Source: Brevibacillus antibioticus (lineage in GTDB: Bacteria > Bacillota > Bacilli > Brevibacillales > Brevibacillaceae). From it: a stretch of DNA of 64,000 nt. The position numbers and the translations under genes are program-made. The stretch spans positions 5,614,001 through 5,678,000 of the forward strand of contig NZ_SZNK01000001.1 in assembly GCF_005217615.1 (NCBI RefSeq), read 5' to 3'. The notes under the pieces were generated by a model. It saw only the letters and a list, made by a program, of their open reading frames with translations. It made no database searches and was not told the origin of the DNA. Of the stretch, positions 1 through 8,733 are shown piece by piece. The first letter of the stretch is position 1; each line of letters opens with the position of its first letter.

Positions 1-99
1 AGATACAACTTGATGTCGCTTTTACTCGGGTTGTTCATCGTGTTCCTCATCGTGATCGGGTCGATTTGGATCATGATGTACAACATGGTCGCCTTATAA
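1..99 (+). CDS. haem-copper terminal oxidase subunit IV, C-terminal end (partial)
   Basis: The window opens inside a frame that encodes one hydrophobic segment and then ends GSIWIMMYNM followed by three residues and TAA. A final transmembrane helix ending in a WIM-type aromatic tail is typical of the small fourth subunit of cytochrome c or quinol oxidases (CyoD/QoxD/CtaF type). The next genes (ctaB remnant, cytochrome c, SCO) are standard neighbours of such an operon, which supports the call. Only 32 residues are visible, so subunit type and substrate (cytochrome c or quinol) cannot be decided here. Confidence 0.6.
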   Translation, partial: RYNLMSLLLGLFIVFLIVIGSIWIMMYNMVAL

Positions 100-121
100 T
101 GACTAACATTTGGTCGGGGGG

Positions 122-561
122 ATGGAGATGCTAGCAGATTGGATAGAGCTGACCAAGCCCCGCATTCTTCAAGACCGGCCACTTGCTTGCGGACGACTGA
201 AACCTGGGGGCGTACTGCTGTACGCCCTGGTTCTCGGTTTTGTGGGAGAGCTGGTGTTATTTTATAAAGTCAATGCGCTAGTAGGTTGGCTCGGATTATT
301 CGGGATGTTCGTATACGTAGTCGTTTACACAATGTGGCTCAAAAGAACGTCCACTTGGAGCACGTCCATTGGTGGCGTGTCCGGGGCCATGCCGCCTGTT
401 TCCTTCCTATTCGGAATGGTATGGATGGGGCATACGACTATTGGGATTGTGTCGGAGAATACGGAAAAATGGGCGAAGACGATTTTTTCATCTCGATTAA
501 TTATTTGATGATTGTGTTTGTGTGTATGGTAGTGGATACGACAGGCCGTCCCTTTTTGTAA
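122..561 (+). pseudogene. ctaB: decayed ctaB (protoheme IX farnesyltransferase)
   Basis: Pieces of a CtaB/UbiA-type prenyltransferase can be read in order, but most of the protein is gone. The start region has the N-terminal TKPRI motif. It is joined directly to DRPLACGR, which in intact CtaB lies roughly 80 residues later, after the first Asp-rich substrate motif. YTMWLKRTSTWST and GGVSGAMPP follow correctly. Then a second block is missing, and the C-terminal part (EKWAKT then FFISINYLMIVFVCMVVDT) is split between two frames by a single-base shift near 470-490. About 140 codons remain of a roughly 300-residue enzyme, and the catalytic Asp motif is lost. Haem O synthesis must come from another copy if the oxidase is haem-A or haem-O dependent. 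Starts possible at 110 (TTG), 122 or 128. Confidence 0.85.
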
Positions 562-597
562 GGGATAGTCATTCCCGCAGGAAGGGTTGGGAGTTCC

Positions 598-924
598 ATG
601 AAAGCGATCGGGTATCTAATGATCGGTGCTCTGTTTTTGCTCGTAACTGCATGCGGCAGTGGTGCAACAGAAGAACAACCAGAAGTTGCAGATGCAGATA
701 AAAGTGCGATGAAGCTATACAAAAATAATTGCATGAGCTGCCACGGTAACGATTTATCAGGTAGGGTGGGTCCAGGCTTGCAGCAAGTTGGCTCGAAAAT
801 GACGGAGGAAAAACTCGTTGAAATAATTACGGTCGGCGCAAATGGCATGCCTGGTTATGAAAATGTACTCAGCGCCGAAGAAATCGGCCAGTTAGCGAAG
901 TGGCTCTCTGAGAAAAAGGAATAG
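598..924 (+). CDS. cccB: lipoprotein cytochrome c (cytochrome c551 type)
   Basis: A 108-residue membrane-tethered c-type cytochrome. The lipobox LVTAC puts the lipidated Cys at residue 19. A short charged linker is followed by the haem-binding CMSCH (Cys45, Cys48, His49) and a probable axial Met in NGMPGY (Met84). Size and layout match Bacillus CccB/CccA-type electron carriers that shuttle electrons on the outer face of the membrane to cytochrome c oxidase. It follows the ctaB remnant and precedes SCO by 15 bp, so the two probably share a transcript. The symbol is by similarity of layout; other small lipoprotein cytochromes look alike. Confidence 0.85.
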   Translation: MKAIGYLMIGALFLLVTACGSGATEEQPEVADADKSAMKLYKNNCMSCHGNDLSGRVGPGLQQVGSKMTEEKLVEIITVGANGMPGYENVLSAEEIGQLAKWLSEKKE

Positions 925-939
925 GAGAGGGGCGGTACC

Positions 940-1512
940 ATGAAAAAAACAGCTTTGTTGATTATGCTCAGTATCCTGATTGTTTTGGTAACTGCGTGTG
1001 GTCCAGCAAGATATGATCTAAACAATCCGGTTCAGCCATTTGCGTATACGGATCAGGAAGGGAAGCCTTTCTCTTCAACTGATGTAGAAAATAAAGTATG
1101 GATCGCCAACTTTATTTTTACGTATTGTGGAACCGTCTGTCCGACGATGACAGCAAACATGGCCGAATTGCAGAAAAAAGCAAAAGAAGCAGGTCTGGAT
1201 GTGGAGTTCGTCTCCTTTTCCGTCGATCCAGAAAGAGACACGCCAGAAGCATTAAAAACGTATCTCAGCAAATTCAATGCCGATTTCTCAAATTGGCACG
1301 CTTTGACTGGATATACGTTCGAGGAGATCAAAACGTTCATTCTCAAATCGTTTAAGACACCGATATCCAAGGACCCGAACTCCGATCAGGTTATCCACGA
1401 TACGCTGTTGTATCTAGTCGATCAAAAAGGGAATCTCGTTGGGCGCTATGACGGGATGACGGACGTGCCTTACGATAAAATTATCGAGGATATCAAATTG
1501 TTGCAGCAGTAG
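940..1512 (+). CDS. SCO1/SenC family copper chaperone lipoprotein
   Basis: A 190-residue exported thioredoxin-fold protein for assembly of the CuA centre of cytochrome c oxidase. It has a lipobox (VTAC, Cys20), the copper-binding CGTVCP motif (Cys63, Cys67) and the third ligand His153 in the VIHDT stretch, so all three family ligands are present. SVDPERDTPE is the usual SCO loop. It sits directly behind the cytochrome c gene and downstream of oxidase remnants, as expected for an oxidase assembly factor. The start is an ATG preceded by GGAGAGGGGCG. Related peroxiredoxin-like proteins lack this ligand set. Confidence 0.92.
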   Translation: MKKTALLIMLSILIVLVTACGPARYDLNNPVQPFAYTDQEGKPFSSTDVENKVWIANFIFTYCGTVCPTMTANMAELQKKAKEAGLDVEFVSFSVDPERDTPEALKTYLSKFNADFSNWHALTGYTFEEIKTFILKSFKTPISKDPNSDQVIHDTLLYLVDQKGNLVGRYDGMTDVPYDKIIEDIKLLQQ

Positions 1513-1582
1513 GGGAGACCCTCGTATACACCGAATAGTAGGAGAAGAAGCGAAATTCTCTAGGAGAGCAGGGGAGGTCAAT

Positions 1583-2539
1583 ATGTCTAATCCGCAACAA
1601 AACGTTCGAGTTGCTGTTGTTCAAGCTGCTTCTGTCATCATGAATCGGGAGGCAAGTACGGAAAAGGCTGTTTCCCTGACACTGGAAGCAGGAGAAAAGG
1701 GAGCGAAAATCGTTGTTTTTCCCGAAGCTTTTATCCCGGCGTATCCGAGAGGCCTTACTTTTGGGACAAAAGTAGGCAGTCGTTCTCCAGAAGGCCGCAA
1801 AGACTGGTTTCGTTATTGGGACAATTCGATTGTCGTTCCGAGTGAAGAGACAGACAAGCTCGGGGAGGCAGCGCGCAAGGCAGGTGTGTATCTCGTCATT
1901 GGTGTGATCGAGAGAGACAATGAAAATAGCGGCGGCACCTTATATTGTTCCGTCTTATTTTTCGGACCAGATGGTGAGTTGCTCGGCGTGCACCGCAAGC
2001 TGAAGCCGACTGCATCCGAACGGTTGATTTGGGGCGAAGGGGACGGAAGTACTTTGCCGGTATTCGATACTCCTTACGGTAAGATCGGGGCCCTGATTTG
2101 TTGGGAAAATTATATGCCGTTAGCGCGAGCAGCGATGTATGCAAAAGGCGTTCAAATCTACATCGCGCCTACAGCAGACGCGAGGGATGCATGGCAAGCT
2201 ACCATCCGTCATATCGCATTGGAAGGCAGATGCTTCGTCTTATCGAGCAATCAGTATGTAACAAAAGATATGTATCCGACTGATTTGGCCTGCTACGAAG
2301 ATCTTGCCTCTTCTCCAGACGAGATGAGCAGAGGTGGAAGTGCGATTGTGGGGCCATTGGGTGACTATATCGTCGAGCCTGTTTTTGGTCGGGAGGAGAT
2401 TCTCTACGCTGATCTGGACATTCGCGATATCGCGTACAGCCAATTCGATTTTGATGTCGTGGGACATTACTCGCGACCGGATGTTTTTACGTTGTTGGTG
2501 AATGAAGAGAAAAAAGAGAATGTGAAGTGGATGAAGTAG
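1583..2539 (+). CDS. nitrilase / cyanide hydratase family carbon-nitrogen hydrolase
   Basis: A 318-residue cytosolic nitrilase-superfamily enzyme expected to hydrolyse a nitrile to the carboxylic acid and ammonia. The catalytic Glu48 (FPEAFIPAYPRG), Lys139 (HRKLKPT) and Cys173 (ALICWENYMPLAR) are all present. CWENYMP with the AYPRG loop is characteristic of true nitrilases and cyanide-degrading enzymes rather than amidases or carbamoylases. The substrate cannot be told from sequence. The ATG follows GGGGAGGTCAAT. It lies 70 bp after SCO and ends in its own terminator, so it may be an independent unit. Confidence 0.9.
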   Translation: MSNPQQNVRVAVVQAASVIMNREASTEKAVSLTLEAGEKGAKIVVFPEAFIPAYPRGLTFGTKVGSRSPEGRKDWFRYWDNSIVVPSEETDKLGEAARKAGVYLVIGVIERDNENSGGTLYCSVLFFGPDGELLGVHRKLKPTASERLIWGEGDGSTLPVFDTPYGKIGALICWENYMPLARAAMYAKGVQIYIAPTADARDAWQATIRHIALEGRCFVLSSNQYVTKDMYPTDLACYEDLASSPDEMSRGGSAIVGPLGDYIVEPVFGREEILYADLDIRDIAYSQFDFDVVGHYSRPDVFTLLVNEEKKENVKWMK

Positions 2540-2553
2540 AGCTTATATAGTAT

Positions 2554-2598
2554 AAAAAGATCTCCATTTGCTTGATAAAAGCGGTGGAGGTCTTTTTT
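2554..2598 (+). terminator. rho-independent terminator of the nitrilase gene
   Basis: Arms AAAGAtCTCCA and TGGAGgTCTTT are followed by a run of six T. It lies 15-60 bp after the nitrilase stop codon. Confidence 0.8.
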
Positions 2599-2835
2599 GT
2601 AGCTGCTGTGGTGGGGGAAGAAGCGCATTTCCAGTCTACGCTTCGGCCTACGCCCTGCAAGGGGGGATTTGACTGTTCGCACAGGAATAAATGGCGGGAG
2701 CGCTTCAAACGTAGAGGTTTCAAAGTAGTATTCCATAGGTGAAGCTGAAATTCCCCGCCATTTATTCCTGTGCTGGGATGGGCTCCAGAGGCGCTTGGAC
2801 TGGAAATGCGCTTCTTCCTACGCAGCTTTGGCAAT
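2599..2835. repeat. long palindromic intergenic repeat, copy 1 (full length)
   Basis: Two nested perfect inverted repeats form one long hairpin. The outer arms are 2617-2634 and 2800-2817 (18 bp, GAAGAAGCGCATTTCCAG and its complement). The inner arms are 2679-2698 and 2754-2773 (20 bp). The right part reappears at 20928-21028, including a stretch of about 40 bp that is nearly identical. No open frame spans it convincingly. It resembles a non-autonomous palindromic element or a bulk extragenic repeat; no terminal target duplication was established. Confidence 0.75.
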
Positions 2836-2939
2836 ACTTGCAGGTCAATGCAAGTAGTAAAATCGTGAACCGAAGCTTCCATGACCTAACCTGCAAATCT
2901 GTTTTTAAAGTCTGAAAGAAACAAAAGCTGTACGAAAGT

Positions 2940-3010
2940 CCTGTCACATGTTTGGAAGGAGACCGCCCGAACGTAGAGAGGATACAGGCGACTGGAAAAC
3001 ATGTGGCAGG
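2940..3010. repeat. second intergenic inverted repeat
   Basis: Arms 2940-2953 (CCTGTCACATGTTT) and 2997-3010 pair with one mismatch around a loop of about 43 bases. It lies just right of the long palindrome and 38 bp beyond the 3' end of the leftward MocR gene. It could act as that gene's transcription end, although no T-run was seen on the minus strand. Confidence 0.5.
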
Positions 3011-3047
3011 GCTTCCCCCGACCACAATCGTTGTCGGACCACCATCT

Positions 3048-4511
3048 TTAGGTCAAAACAGCCTTCAATGCATCCGCAAATTTACCGACACCAAGCGTAA
3101 TTTCCTCTTCTTTCGGTCTTGCAAAGGTAAAGCGCATGTAACCGGAATCTGAACCGTACACACTTCCTGGCACAAAAACGACGCCTCTGCGAAGGGCTTC
3201 TTCAAATAATTGGTTGTCATTCACGTCCGGGTTAATTTTACACCACAAATGTAATCCACCTTGGGGAATGGTGAATGAAAGCTCATTGGGTAACTCTTTT
3301 TGCAGTGCCTCCACAAGCAAATCTCTTCGGTATTGTAAATGCATACGTAATCGCTCTAAATGCGGTAAAAAGTTATCGGAATGCAAAAACTGGGCCGCGA
3401 TTTTTTGTGGCACTACGCTCAGGCCAAAATCCATCTGCTGGCGGGCATCTGCCAAACGCTCGACAACGGAATGAGGCGCCACCATCCAACCGACTCGTAA
3501 ACCGGACGCAGCAATTTTGGAAAAGGAACCGATGTAGACAACAGAGCCAAGCTGATCCAATGATTTGAGTGGCAGTGGAGGCTTACCGTCATAGGAAGTC
3601 AGACTGAAAGGATCGTCTTCTACAATGGGGAGACCAAGTTCGCTTGCTACATCCAACAGCTGCGTGCGCCGAGCGGGATTAAGACAAACCCCTGTCGGAT
3701 TTTGAAAAGTAGGATTGATAAAGATCATCTTGATCCGATGTTTTTTATATAAAGCCCGAATATCTTCTGGATCAATGCCGTTATTGCTGACCGGAAGGCG
3801 GAACAGACGAAGGCCAGCAGATTGAAACATAGGCAACGAGTAACAATAAGAGGGATCTTCGATGGCAACTGCATCGCCGGGTGCAAGCAGACATTGTGTG
3901 ATCAAATGCAGAGATTGTTGAGACCCCGACGTGATCAGAATGGAAGAGTCCGTTGTCTGTACATTCCGGTATCGTGACAAATACGAGACTAGCTCTTCAC
4001 GCAAAGGTGTAAAGCCTTGTGGATTGTCGTATCCCAAATATTCGGTGAAGGGGTTTTCCTTCATCAGGGTACTGATTTCCTTGCCGGGTGAGAGCTGGGA
4101 AGACAATTCTCCACTCGCAAAATCGATGAGGCTGCTGTCTTTTTGTAAGGCCTCTCTAATTCGACGCAGATAAGACAAATTCGGGAGGAATTGACCACCT
4201 TCTACATATCGATGCCAGTTGGGCGTATGCTTCGGAGTTGCCTCCCATTTATTTTTACACACACGAGTACCGCTTCCTGTTCTGCTCTCAATGATGCCTA
4301 ATGCCCGAAGTTCCTCGTACGCTAGAATAACAGTGCTTCGGTTTACTCCTAATTGCTCAGCCAGTTTTCTCTCAGAAGGGAGCAGGCTCCCAGGGGGGAA
4401 CTCTCCATATGAAATTCTGCGTTCTATCTCATCGGCTATTTGGTGGTATAGAGTTTGACTGCTCGACCGATCAGGCTTCCAAATGATAATCACAACCTTG
4501 CACATATTCAT
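3048..4511 (-). CDS. MocR/PdxR-family GntR-aminotransferase fusion regulator
   Basis: A 487-residue transcription factor that joins a GntR winged helix-turn-helix (residues about 18-85, with PPGSLLPSERKLAEQLGVNR and TVILAYEELRALGIIE) to a fold-type I aminotransferase domain (about 110-480). The PLP Schiff-base lysine is present (Lys332 in GSFSKIAASGLRVGW), as are NPTFQNPTG and the VEDDPF cofactor Asp. Such proteins sense PLP or an amino acid adduct and often control neighbouring or divergent genes. The divergent neighbour is a DUF2165 membrane protein, an obvious candidate target. No good ribosome site precedes the 4511 start; a slightly later start is possible. Confidence 0.88.
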   Translation of the reverse strand: MNMCKVVIIIWKPDRSSSQTLYHQIADEIERRISYGEFPPGSLLPSERKLAEQLGVNRSTVILAYEELRALGIIESRTGSGTRVCKNKWEATPKHTPNWHRYVEGGQFLPNLSYLRRIREALQKDSSLIDFASGELSSQLSPGKEISTLMKENPFTEYLGYDNPQGFTPLREELVSYLSRYRNVQTTDSSILITSGSQQSLHLITQCLLAPGDAVAIEDPSYCYSLPMFQSAGLRLFRLPVSNNGIDPEDIRALYKKHRIKMIFINPTFQNPTGVCLNPARRTQLLDVASELGLPIVEDDPFSLTSYDGKPPLPLKSLDQLGSVVYIGSFSKIAASGLRVGWMVAPHSVVERLADARQQMDFGLSVVPQKIAAQFLHSDNFLPHLERLRMHLQYRRDLLVEALQKELPNELSFTIPQGGLHLWCKINPDVNDNQLFEEALRRGVVFVPGSVYGSDSGYMRFTFARPKEEEITLGVGKFADALKAVLT

Positions 4512-4754
4512 TGTTTGTTATATGGGGGAATCCATTTCATCATAACACTGTTAAGAAAAATACATGTGACAAAACCGTTCCAAACTGTTGAACATGGATG
4601 GGGAAAAAAATCATGAATGGGAGGTTCCATTTCCGAAAGAGTATGATTAGGCTTCCATCTAATGGTGATGAATAATCGTGAAAGGGTGTGTCAATCCGAT
4701 CGAGAATGAGTAAAGGCATTATATGGGAATAGGGGAAAAGAGGAGTGATCATCA

Positions 4755-5264
4755 TTGAGTAATTTGACGTTACGGTATTTGAAGGTTTTGGTTGTAGCAT
4801 TATCCGCAGCATTTGGGACGTCCATTTTCTTAGGGAATCTTATGGACTACCATTCCAATTATCAATTTGTCCAACATGTTCTGTCCATGGATACCACGTT
4901 TGAGGGTAATGCACTTATGTGGCGAGCGATTACTGATCCTACTGCTCACACCATAGCTTACATCGGAATCATCATTGCGGAAGGGGTGTTCTCACTTTTT
5001 GGTTGGATCGCTGCAGGGAAAATGCTGTGTAATGTAAAGAAGGATGCGAAAATGTTCAATAACTCTAAAACATTCGCATACATCGCTTATATGGTTGCTT
5101 TTTGCATCTGGTTTTTCGGATTTGCCATTGTGGGCGCAGAGTGGTTCGCCATGTGGCAATCACAAGTATGGAATGGTCAGCAGGTAGCGTTTAACATTAC
5201 AGAGGTGATGATTGGATTCGTGATTTTAGTTTCCTTGCGAGACCGAGAATTAATAGATAGATAA
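4755..5264 (+). CDS. DUF2165 family small integral membrane protein
   Basis: 169 residues with four predicted hydrophobic segments (about 9-30, 65-90, 110-130, 147-163) and the family-like pattern NLMDYHSNYQFVQHVLSMDT plus AITDPTAHTIAYIGIIIAE. Its function is unknown. The start is a TTG preceded by AGGAGTGATCATCA. It is transcribed away from the MocR regulator across a 240-bp shared promoter region, suggesting regulation by it. A palindromic hairpin follows the stop. Confidence 0.8.
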   Translation: MSNLTLRYLKVLVVALSAAFGTSIFLGNLMDYHSNYQFVQHVLSMDTTFEGNALMWRAITDPTAHTIAYIGIIIAEGVFSLFGWIAAGKMLCNVKKDAKMFNNSKTFAYIAYMVAFCIWFFGFAIVGAEWFAMWQSQVWNGQQVAFNITEVMIGFVILVSLRDRELIDR

Positions 5265-5266
5265 TA

Positions 5267-5300
5267 CAAGAGCCACGTTCCTTTAAGAGCGTGGCTCTTG
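5267..5300. terminator. hairpin between convergent genes
   Basis: Eleven-bp perfect stem CAAGAGCCACG/CGTGGCTCTTG with a 12-base loop, just after the DUF2165 stop and 27 bp beyond the end of the convergent SDR gene. The T-run is weak on both strands, so efficiency is uncertain. Confidence 0.6.
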
Positions 5301-5326
5301 GTTGTATTCGCATTTTTCAATCGGAG

Positions 5327-6184
5327 TTAAATATGCGAGGGGATCACGAACGTCGGGTTATGCTGGTTCAAAATATCTTCCATTCGCTGACGCACAGTTT
5401 CTTTATAAGAGGGGTCTGGCAGAATGTAAAAGCGATTGCTCTTGATCGCCAGGAAGGTGTGATCAGCTACTTCTTTCGGAGAAATTCCTTGCTCGACACC
5501 AGAACGAATGAACTGGTCGATGGCAGTGGTCATCGGTGAGGGCTCCACGATATCTCCTGGTTTGCTGTACTCGGCTGGACGATTGCGATGAGCGTCACAT
5601 ATTTGCGTCTGAACAAAGCCGGGGCATAAAACGGAAACACCAATTTTCGATTGGATCATTTTCAATTCGTGGTAGAGGGTTTCCGACAGACTGACTAACG
5701 CATGCTTGCTTACACGATAAATGCTATTTCCAGGTCCGGACTCAAGGCCAGCGAGTGAGGCGGTGTTCACGATGTGGCATTCAGTCCCTTGTTTCAACAT
5801 CATGGGTACGAAAGCTTGTGTAGCGTGTATAGTTCCCCACAAGTTCACATTCATGACCCATTGCCAATCAGCAAGGGTGCTTTGCCAGATTGTCGAGCCT
5901 GCGCCTACCCCTGCATTGTTGAACAATAAATGGACAGCACCAAACGAGTCTAGCGTATTTTGTGCAAGCTTCTGGATATCTTTTTCTTTACTTACGTCCG
6001 TTACAACGGCGAGGACAGTTGCTCCTGCGTCCTTTAACTCCTGCTCCACTTTTTGGAGTGCTGCTACTTCTACATCGGCAAGAACAACCTTCATCTGCTC
6101 CTCTGCACAGCGCATTGCCAATGCACGCCCGATACCGCTGGCCGCTCCGGTAATGACCGCTACTTTGTTTTCAAATTGATTCAT
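5327..6184 (-). CDS. short-chain dehydrogenase/reductase
   Basis: A 285-residue classical SDR, NAD(P)-dependent. It has TGAASGIG (residues 12-19), NNAG (90-93) and the catalytic triad Ser143, Tyr156 and Lys160 (YRVSK). The extended C-terminus (PSMTT... to PDPSYKETVRQRMEDIL) is common in SDRs acting on bulky or lipid-like substrates. The substrate is unknown. The ATG has GAGGGAGG upstream. Its promoter region holds a perfect 10-bp inverted repeat and an ACTGATTAGT box that also occurs twice before the 26103 gene, hinting at TetR-type control. Confidence 0.9.
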   Translation of the reverse strand: MNQFENKVAVITGAASGIGRALAMRCAEEQMKVVLADVEVAALQKVEQELKDAGATVLAVVTDVSKEKDIQKLAQNTLDSFGAVHLLFNNAGVGAGSTIWQSTLADWQWVMNVNLWGTIHATQAFVPMMLKQGTECHIVNTASLAGLESGPGNSIYRVSKHALVSLSETLYHELKMIQSKIGVSVLCPGFVQTQICDAHRNRPAEYSKPGDIVEPSPMTTAIDQFIRSGVEQGISPKEVADHTFLAIKSNRFYILPDPSYKETVRQRMEDILNQHNPTFVIPSHI

Positions 6185-6216
6185 AATAGGCCTCCCTCTT
6201 GAACAATAAACGTTTT

Positions 6217-6265
6217 ACTGATTAGTTTTCATTATAATAGACAAATATAAAAAACGTCTATTATA
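6217..6265. promoter_or_regulatory. candidate operators upstream of the SDR gene
   Basis: ACTGATTAGT at 6217-6226 matches the tandem boxes at 26058-26077 in front of the TetR-linked gene. Separately, TATAATAGAC (6233-6242) and GTCTATTATA (6256-6265) form a perfect 10-bp inverted repeat with centres 23 bp apart, about two helical turns, as for a dimeric repressor. Confidence 0.5.
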
Positions 6266-6363
6266 TTTTAGCGGAGTGCAATGCGATTTCCGAATCCGTA
6301 TCCTTCTCGGGAGGCTTTGCTTCGTTGGAAGAAAGTGTTGGATGCAGCAAACAGAAAAAACAA

Positions 6364-6389
6364 AAAAGCACCCATAGGAGGGTGCTTTT
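6364..6389 (-). terminator. terminator of the 6417 lipoprotein gene
   Basis: Ten-bp perfect stem AAAAGCACCC/GGGTGCTTTT with a 6-base loop. Read on the minus strand it ends in a T-run. Confidence 0.85.
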
Positions 6390-6416
6390 ACTCTGTGAGG
6401 AGGAATCGTTGTTTCC

Positions 6417-7040
6417 TTATTGCACTTTATAAGACATCAAAATTTCTTGCGCGAGTGGTTTCCACTCTTCCATTTTATCCTCGGTGCAATTGAAAGTAGT
6501 CATCAGCATTTTGCCGTCGAGCTCTGTAAAGAAAATGAGGTTGTAAATTTTTGTATCAGCAGCAGGAGTCAGCAATTCGAACACACCAACGTTTTTGCCA
6601 TTGATTTGGATTACTTCATCGCGATACCAAGTTGCATCTTGGTACATGTTAGAGAACGCTTGTTTCATTGGATCCTTCATGTCTTTGAGAAGGTTGTCTT
6701 GAATAGGTGTTTCTGTATGATTAAAAGCGATGTTAATGGTACCTTTTTCATCGGTATAAATCAAGGAAGGGCGATTTTCCATTGGGTATTTTTCTTTTGC
6801 CATCTCTTCAGACATGACAGTAAAGCCTTTTGGAATCAAGATTTCCACTTTGTCGTTCAGAACCTTTTTCGCTTCTAGCTTGTCGTTTGTTGCTGCAGCT
6901 GGTGTAGCAGAATCTGTTTTAGCTGCTCCTGTGGTTTGTGTTGCATTTTGCTCAGCTGGCTTTGTTTCAGCTGGTTTGTTCGAACAAGCAGTAACAGCCA
7001 ACATGGAGAGCAACAAAGCTACAGATACTAGTTTTTTCAT
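6417..7040 (-). CDS. hypothetical lipoprotein
   Basis: 207 residues: a signal peptide ending in lipobox LAVTAC (Cys19), a low-complexity Thr/Ala/Glu linker (about 22-52), then a globular domain with VEILIPKGFTVMSEEMAKEKYP and a beta-rich C-terminus ending in FNCTEDKMEEWKPLAQEIL. The C-terminal layout recalls small secreted domains that follow a PsbP/DUF1795-like pattern, but I do not recognise the family firmly. Exported and membrane-anchored; function unknown. A monocistronic unit with AAGGTGG upstream and a strong terminator downstream. Confidence 0.8.
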   Translation of the reverse strand: MKKLVSVALLLSMLAVTACSNKPAETKPAEQNATQTTGAAKTDSATPAAATNDKLEAKKVLNDKVEILIPKGFTVMSEEMAKEKYPMENRPSLIYTDEKGTINIAFNHTETPIQDNLLKDMKDPMKQAFSNMYQDATWYRDEVIQINGKNVGVFELLTPAADTKIYNLIFFTELDGKMLMTTFNCTEDKMEEWKPLAQEILMSYKVQ

Positions 7041-7155
7041 CTGAATAGATCCACCTTTTTATATTATAATTGGTAAACTACGGAATTTCCTTACCGATTC
7101 TATCATGGGGTGCATAATACTGGAAATATACCAAGTTAATTTAGAATATTCGAAT

Positions 7156-7188
7156 AAAAATCCCCCTCCCTTACTTGCTCAAGGGGGA
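7156..7188 (-). terminator. terminator of the MBL-fold gene
   Basis: Stem TCCCCCT (7161-7167)/AGGGGGA (7182-7188), followed on the minus strand by TTTTTA. Confidence 0.75.
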
Positions 7189-7242
7189 TAGGACAAAATA
7201 CACCCATTAAACTAACGATAAAATAGGTGTTTTTTCCTATTT

Positions 7243-8559
7243 TCAGATATTATTTGTCGTAATATAGCGATTGTGAATCTTCTCTCCCAAATAATTTACC
7301 AAAAAACGGACAAACGCCCAGTTCCATCCCATATAAATACCGAAATTGTTGAGCTGTGCAACATGCCCGAGCATGACAAAGCGCTTGAAACGGGCATTCC
7401 GACCTTTAGGCGCTTGCAGTCTACCATTGATGCGCAGTGTACTCCATCCCCACAAATGCGTGAAGCAATACTGCAGGGCCTCAGATGATAGCTCCACATC
7501 ACAATCGAGTGGATCGCATGGGGATTCGATCAACCCATCTGTCAGGGAAAAGCGAAATGTCTTTTGATAGTCTGACAAATAAAAGGTAACGGGTCTAACG
7601 ATAGAGAGAAACAGCGAATGATTATTTTTTTGAATCTGTTCCTTGAAGTCCAAGGCAGCCTCGAGTAGCATGTCCCATTCGATTTTGACCGAAGAAAGAA
7701 GAGTAGGAGAGGAAGCCATCTTCTCATAGTCGCGTGCGTAGAGGGCGAGCGCCTTCGCAGGATTATGCGCTTCATGTGGCGTCCACGTATCCCCGGGGTA
7801 CAAAATAATTGGTTTGGCATCCGTTTCTTCTAGCAATAGGCGGTACACACTGTCTACTTTATTGATCGCATCATTCATGTAATAGTTTTCGTCGTGACAA
7901 AACCAGGCGAAGCTGGCGAAGGGAATCACGTAGAGAGGTTGAAGGACTTCCACCTGTTTTTTCACCCGGGCGAGCTTTTCCATAGCACGTTTTTTGCGGA
8001 GCAGAAAGTCTTCCTTGTTCCCAGCCCATCCCGCATACGAGAATTGCGTCCATACTAGATCGATGTCACCAACACGGTTCAGGATATCCTTGGCTTCCTG
8101 TGTGGTGCTGACCTCGCAATCGTTCAGGTTCAGGATCGTCATATCAGCTGTCTTGATGCACAGCCAGGAATCGCCGACAGGAAATGGCCGACATAAAACA
8201 GAGATATCGTCGGACAAGGAGTACCATTTGTCCGGGGAGAGCTCAATGACTTGCTGAAAGCCAAAGACACGGCACCAATCGATCACTTTTTTATCGGTTG
8301 ACTGCTGGTAGAGGATCGTAATTCGCTTGCGATACTCCTCGGGTATGGTTCGCAGGCTCTGTGGATGAAAATGATCTGGATGCTCATGAGAAAACCATAT
8401 ATGCGTAATCTCCGCAAAATCCTCAGAGGTGAAGCGGGTCTTGGCTAACAAGCCCCAGCCGTTATCAAAGGCAGTTCCCGTAAGCCATGGATCGGTCAAT
8501 AATTTGATGGAATCGTGTTCCCATAAAAACGAAGCGTGGTTGATCATTTGAAATTTCAT
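7243..8559 (-). CDS. MBL-fold metallo-hydrolase, UlaG/CMAH-like
   Basis: A 438-residue cytosolic protein. The N-terminal metallo-beta-lactamase domain has the metal motif HEHPDH (His58, His60, Asp62, His63) and an early NHASFLWE strand typical of the UlaG/CMP-sialic-acid-hydroxylase-like branch. The C-terminal 150 residues (DMLLEAALDFKEQIQ onwards) have no motif I can name. The long insert-free MBL domain followed by an extra domain is unlike beta-lactamases or glyoxalase II. The substrate is unknown. Single gene, ATG with AGGGAGACAAACCAC upstream, own terminator. Confidence 0.8.
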   Translation of the reverse strand: MKFQMINHASFLWEHDSIKLLTDPWLTGTAFDNGWGLLAKTRFTSEDFAEITHIWFSHEHPDHFHPQSLRTIPEEYRKRITILYQQSTDKKVIDWCRVFGFQQVIELSPDKWYSLSDDISVLCRPFPVGDSWLCIKTADMTILNLNDCEVSTTQEAKDILNRVGDIDLVWTQFSYAGWAGNKEDFLLRKKRAMEKLARVKKQVEVLQPLYVIPFASFAWFCHDENYYMNDAINKVDSVYRLLLEETDAKPIILYPGDTWTPHEAHNPAKALALYARDYEKMASSPTLLSSVKIEWDMLLEAALDFKEQIQKNNHSLFLSIVRPVTFYLSDYQKTFRFSLTDGLIESPCDPLDCDVELSSEALQYCFTHLWGWSTLRINGRLQAPKGRNARFKRFVMLGHVAQLNNFGIYMGWNWAFVRFLVNYLGEKIHNRYITTNNI

Positions 8560-8733
8560 GTGGTTTGTCTCCCTATGTATACTAGCGATTTGCTAAAAGG
8601 GATGATCCTGCCGGGGAGGAAAACGTGACAGGAATATGAAAAATATATTTTTTGGAGGGATGTGTCACAAGCTGTGCATGAGGAGGATCGTAACAAGTGA
8701 ACAGCAATCAACGAGTCGAAAGGATGAACCGAC

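Noticed and set aside
8694..8726. CGTAAC and CGAGTC resembling the cassette ECF promoter before 8734
   Set aside because: Spacing is 17 rather than 16 and the -10 overlaps the ribosome site about 10-20 bp before the ATG, leaving no room for a normal leader.
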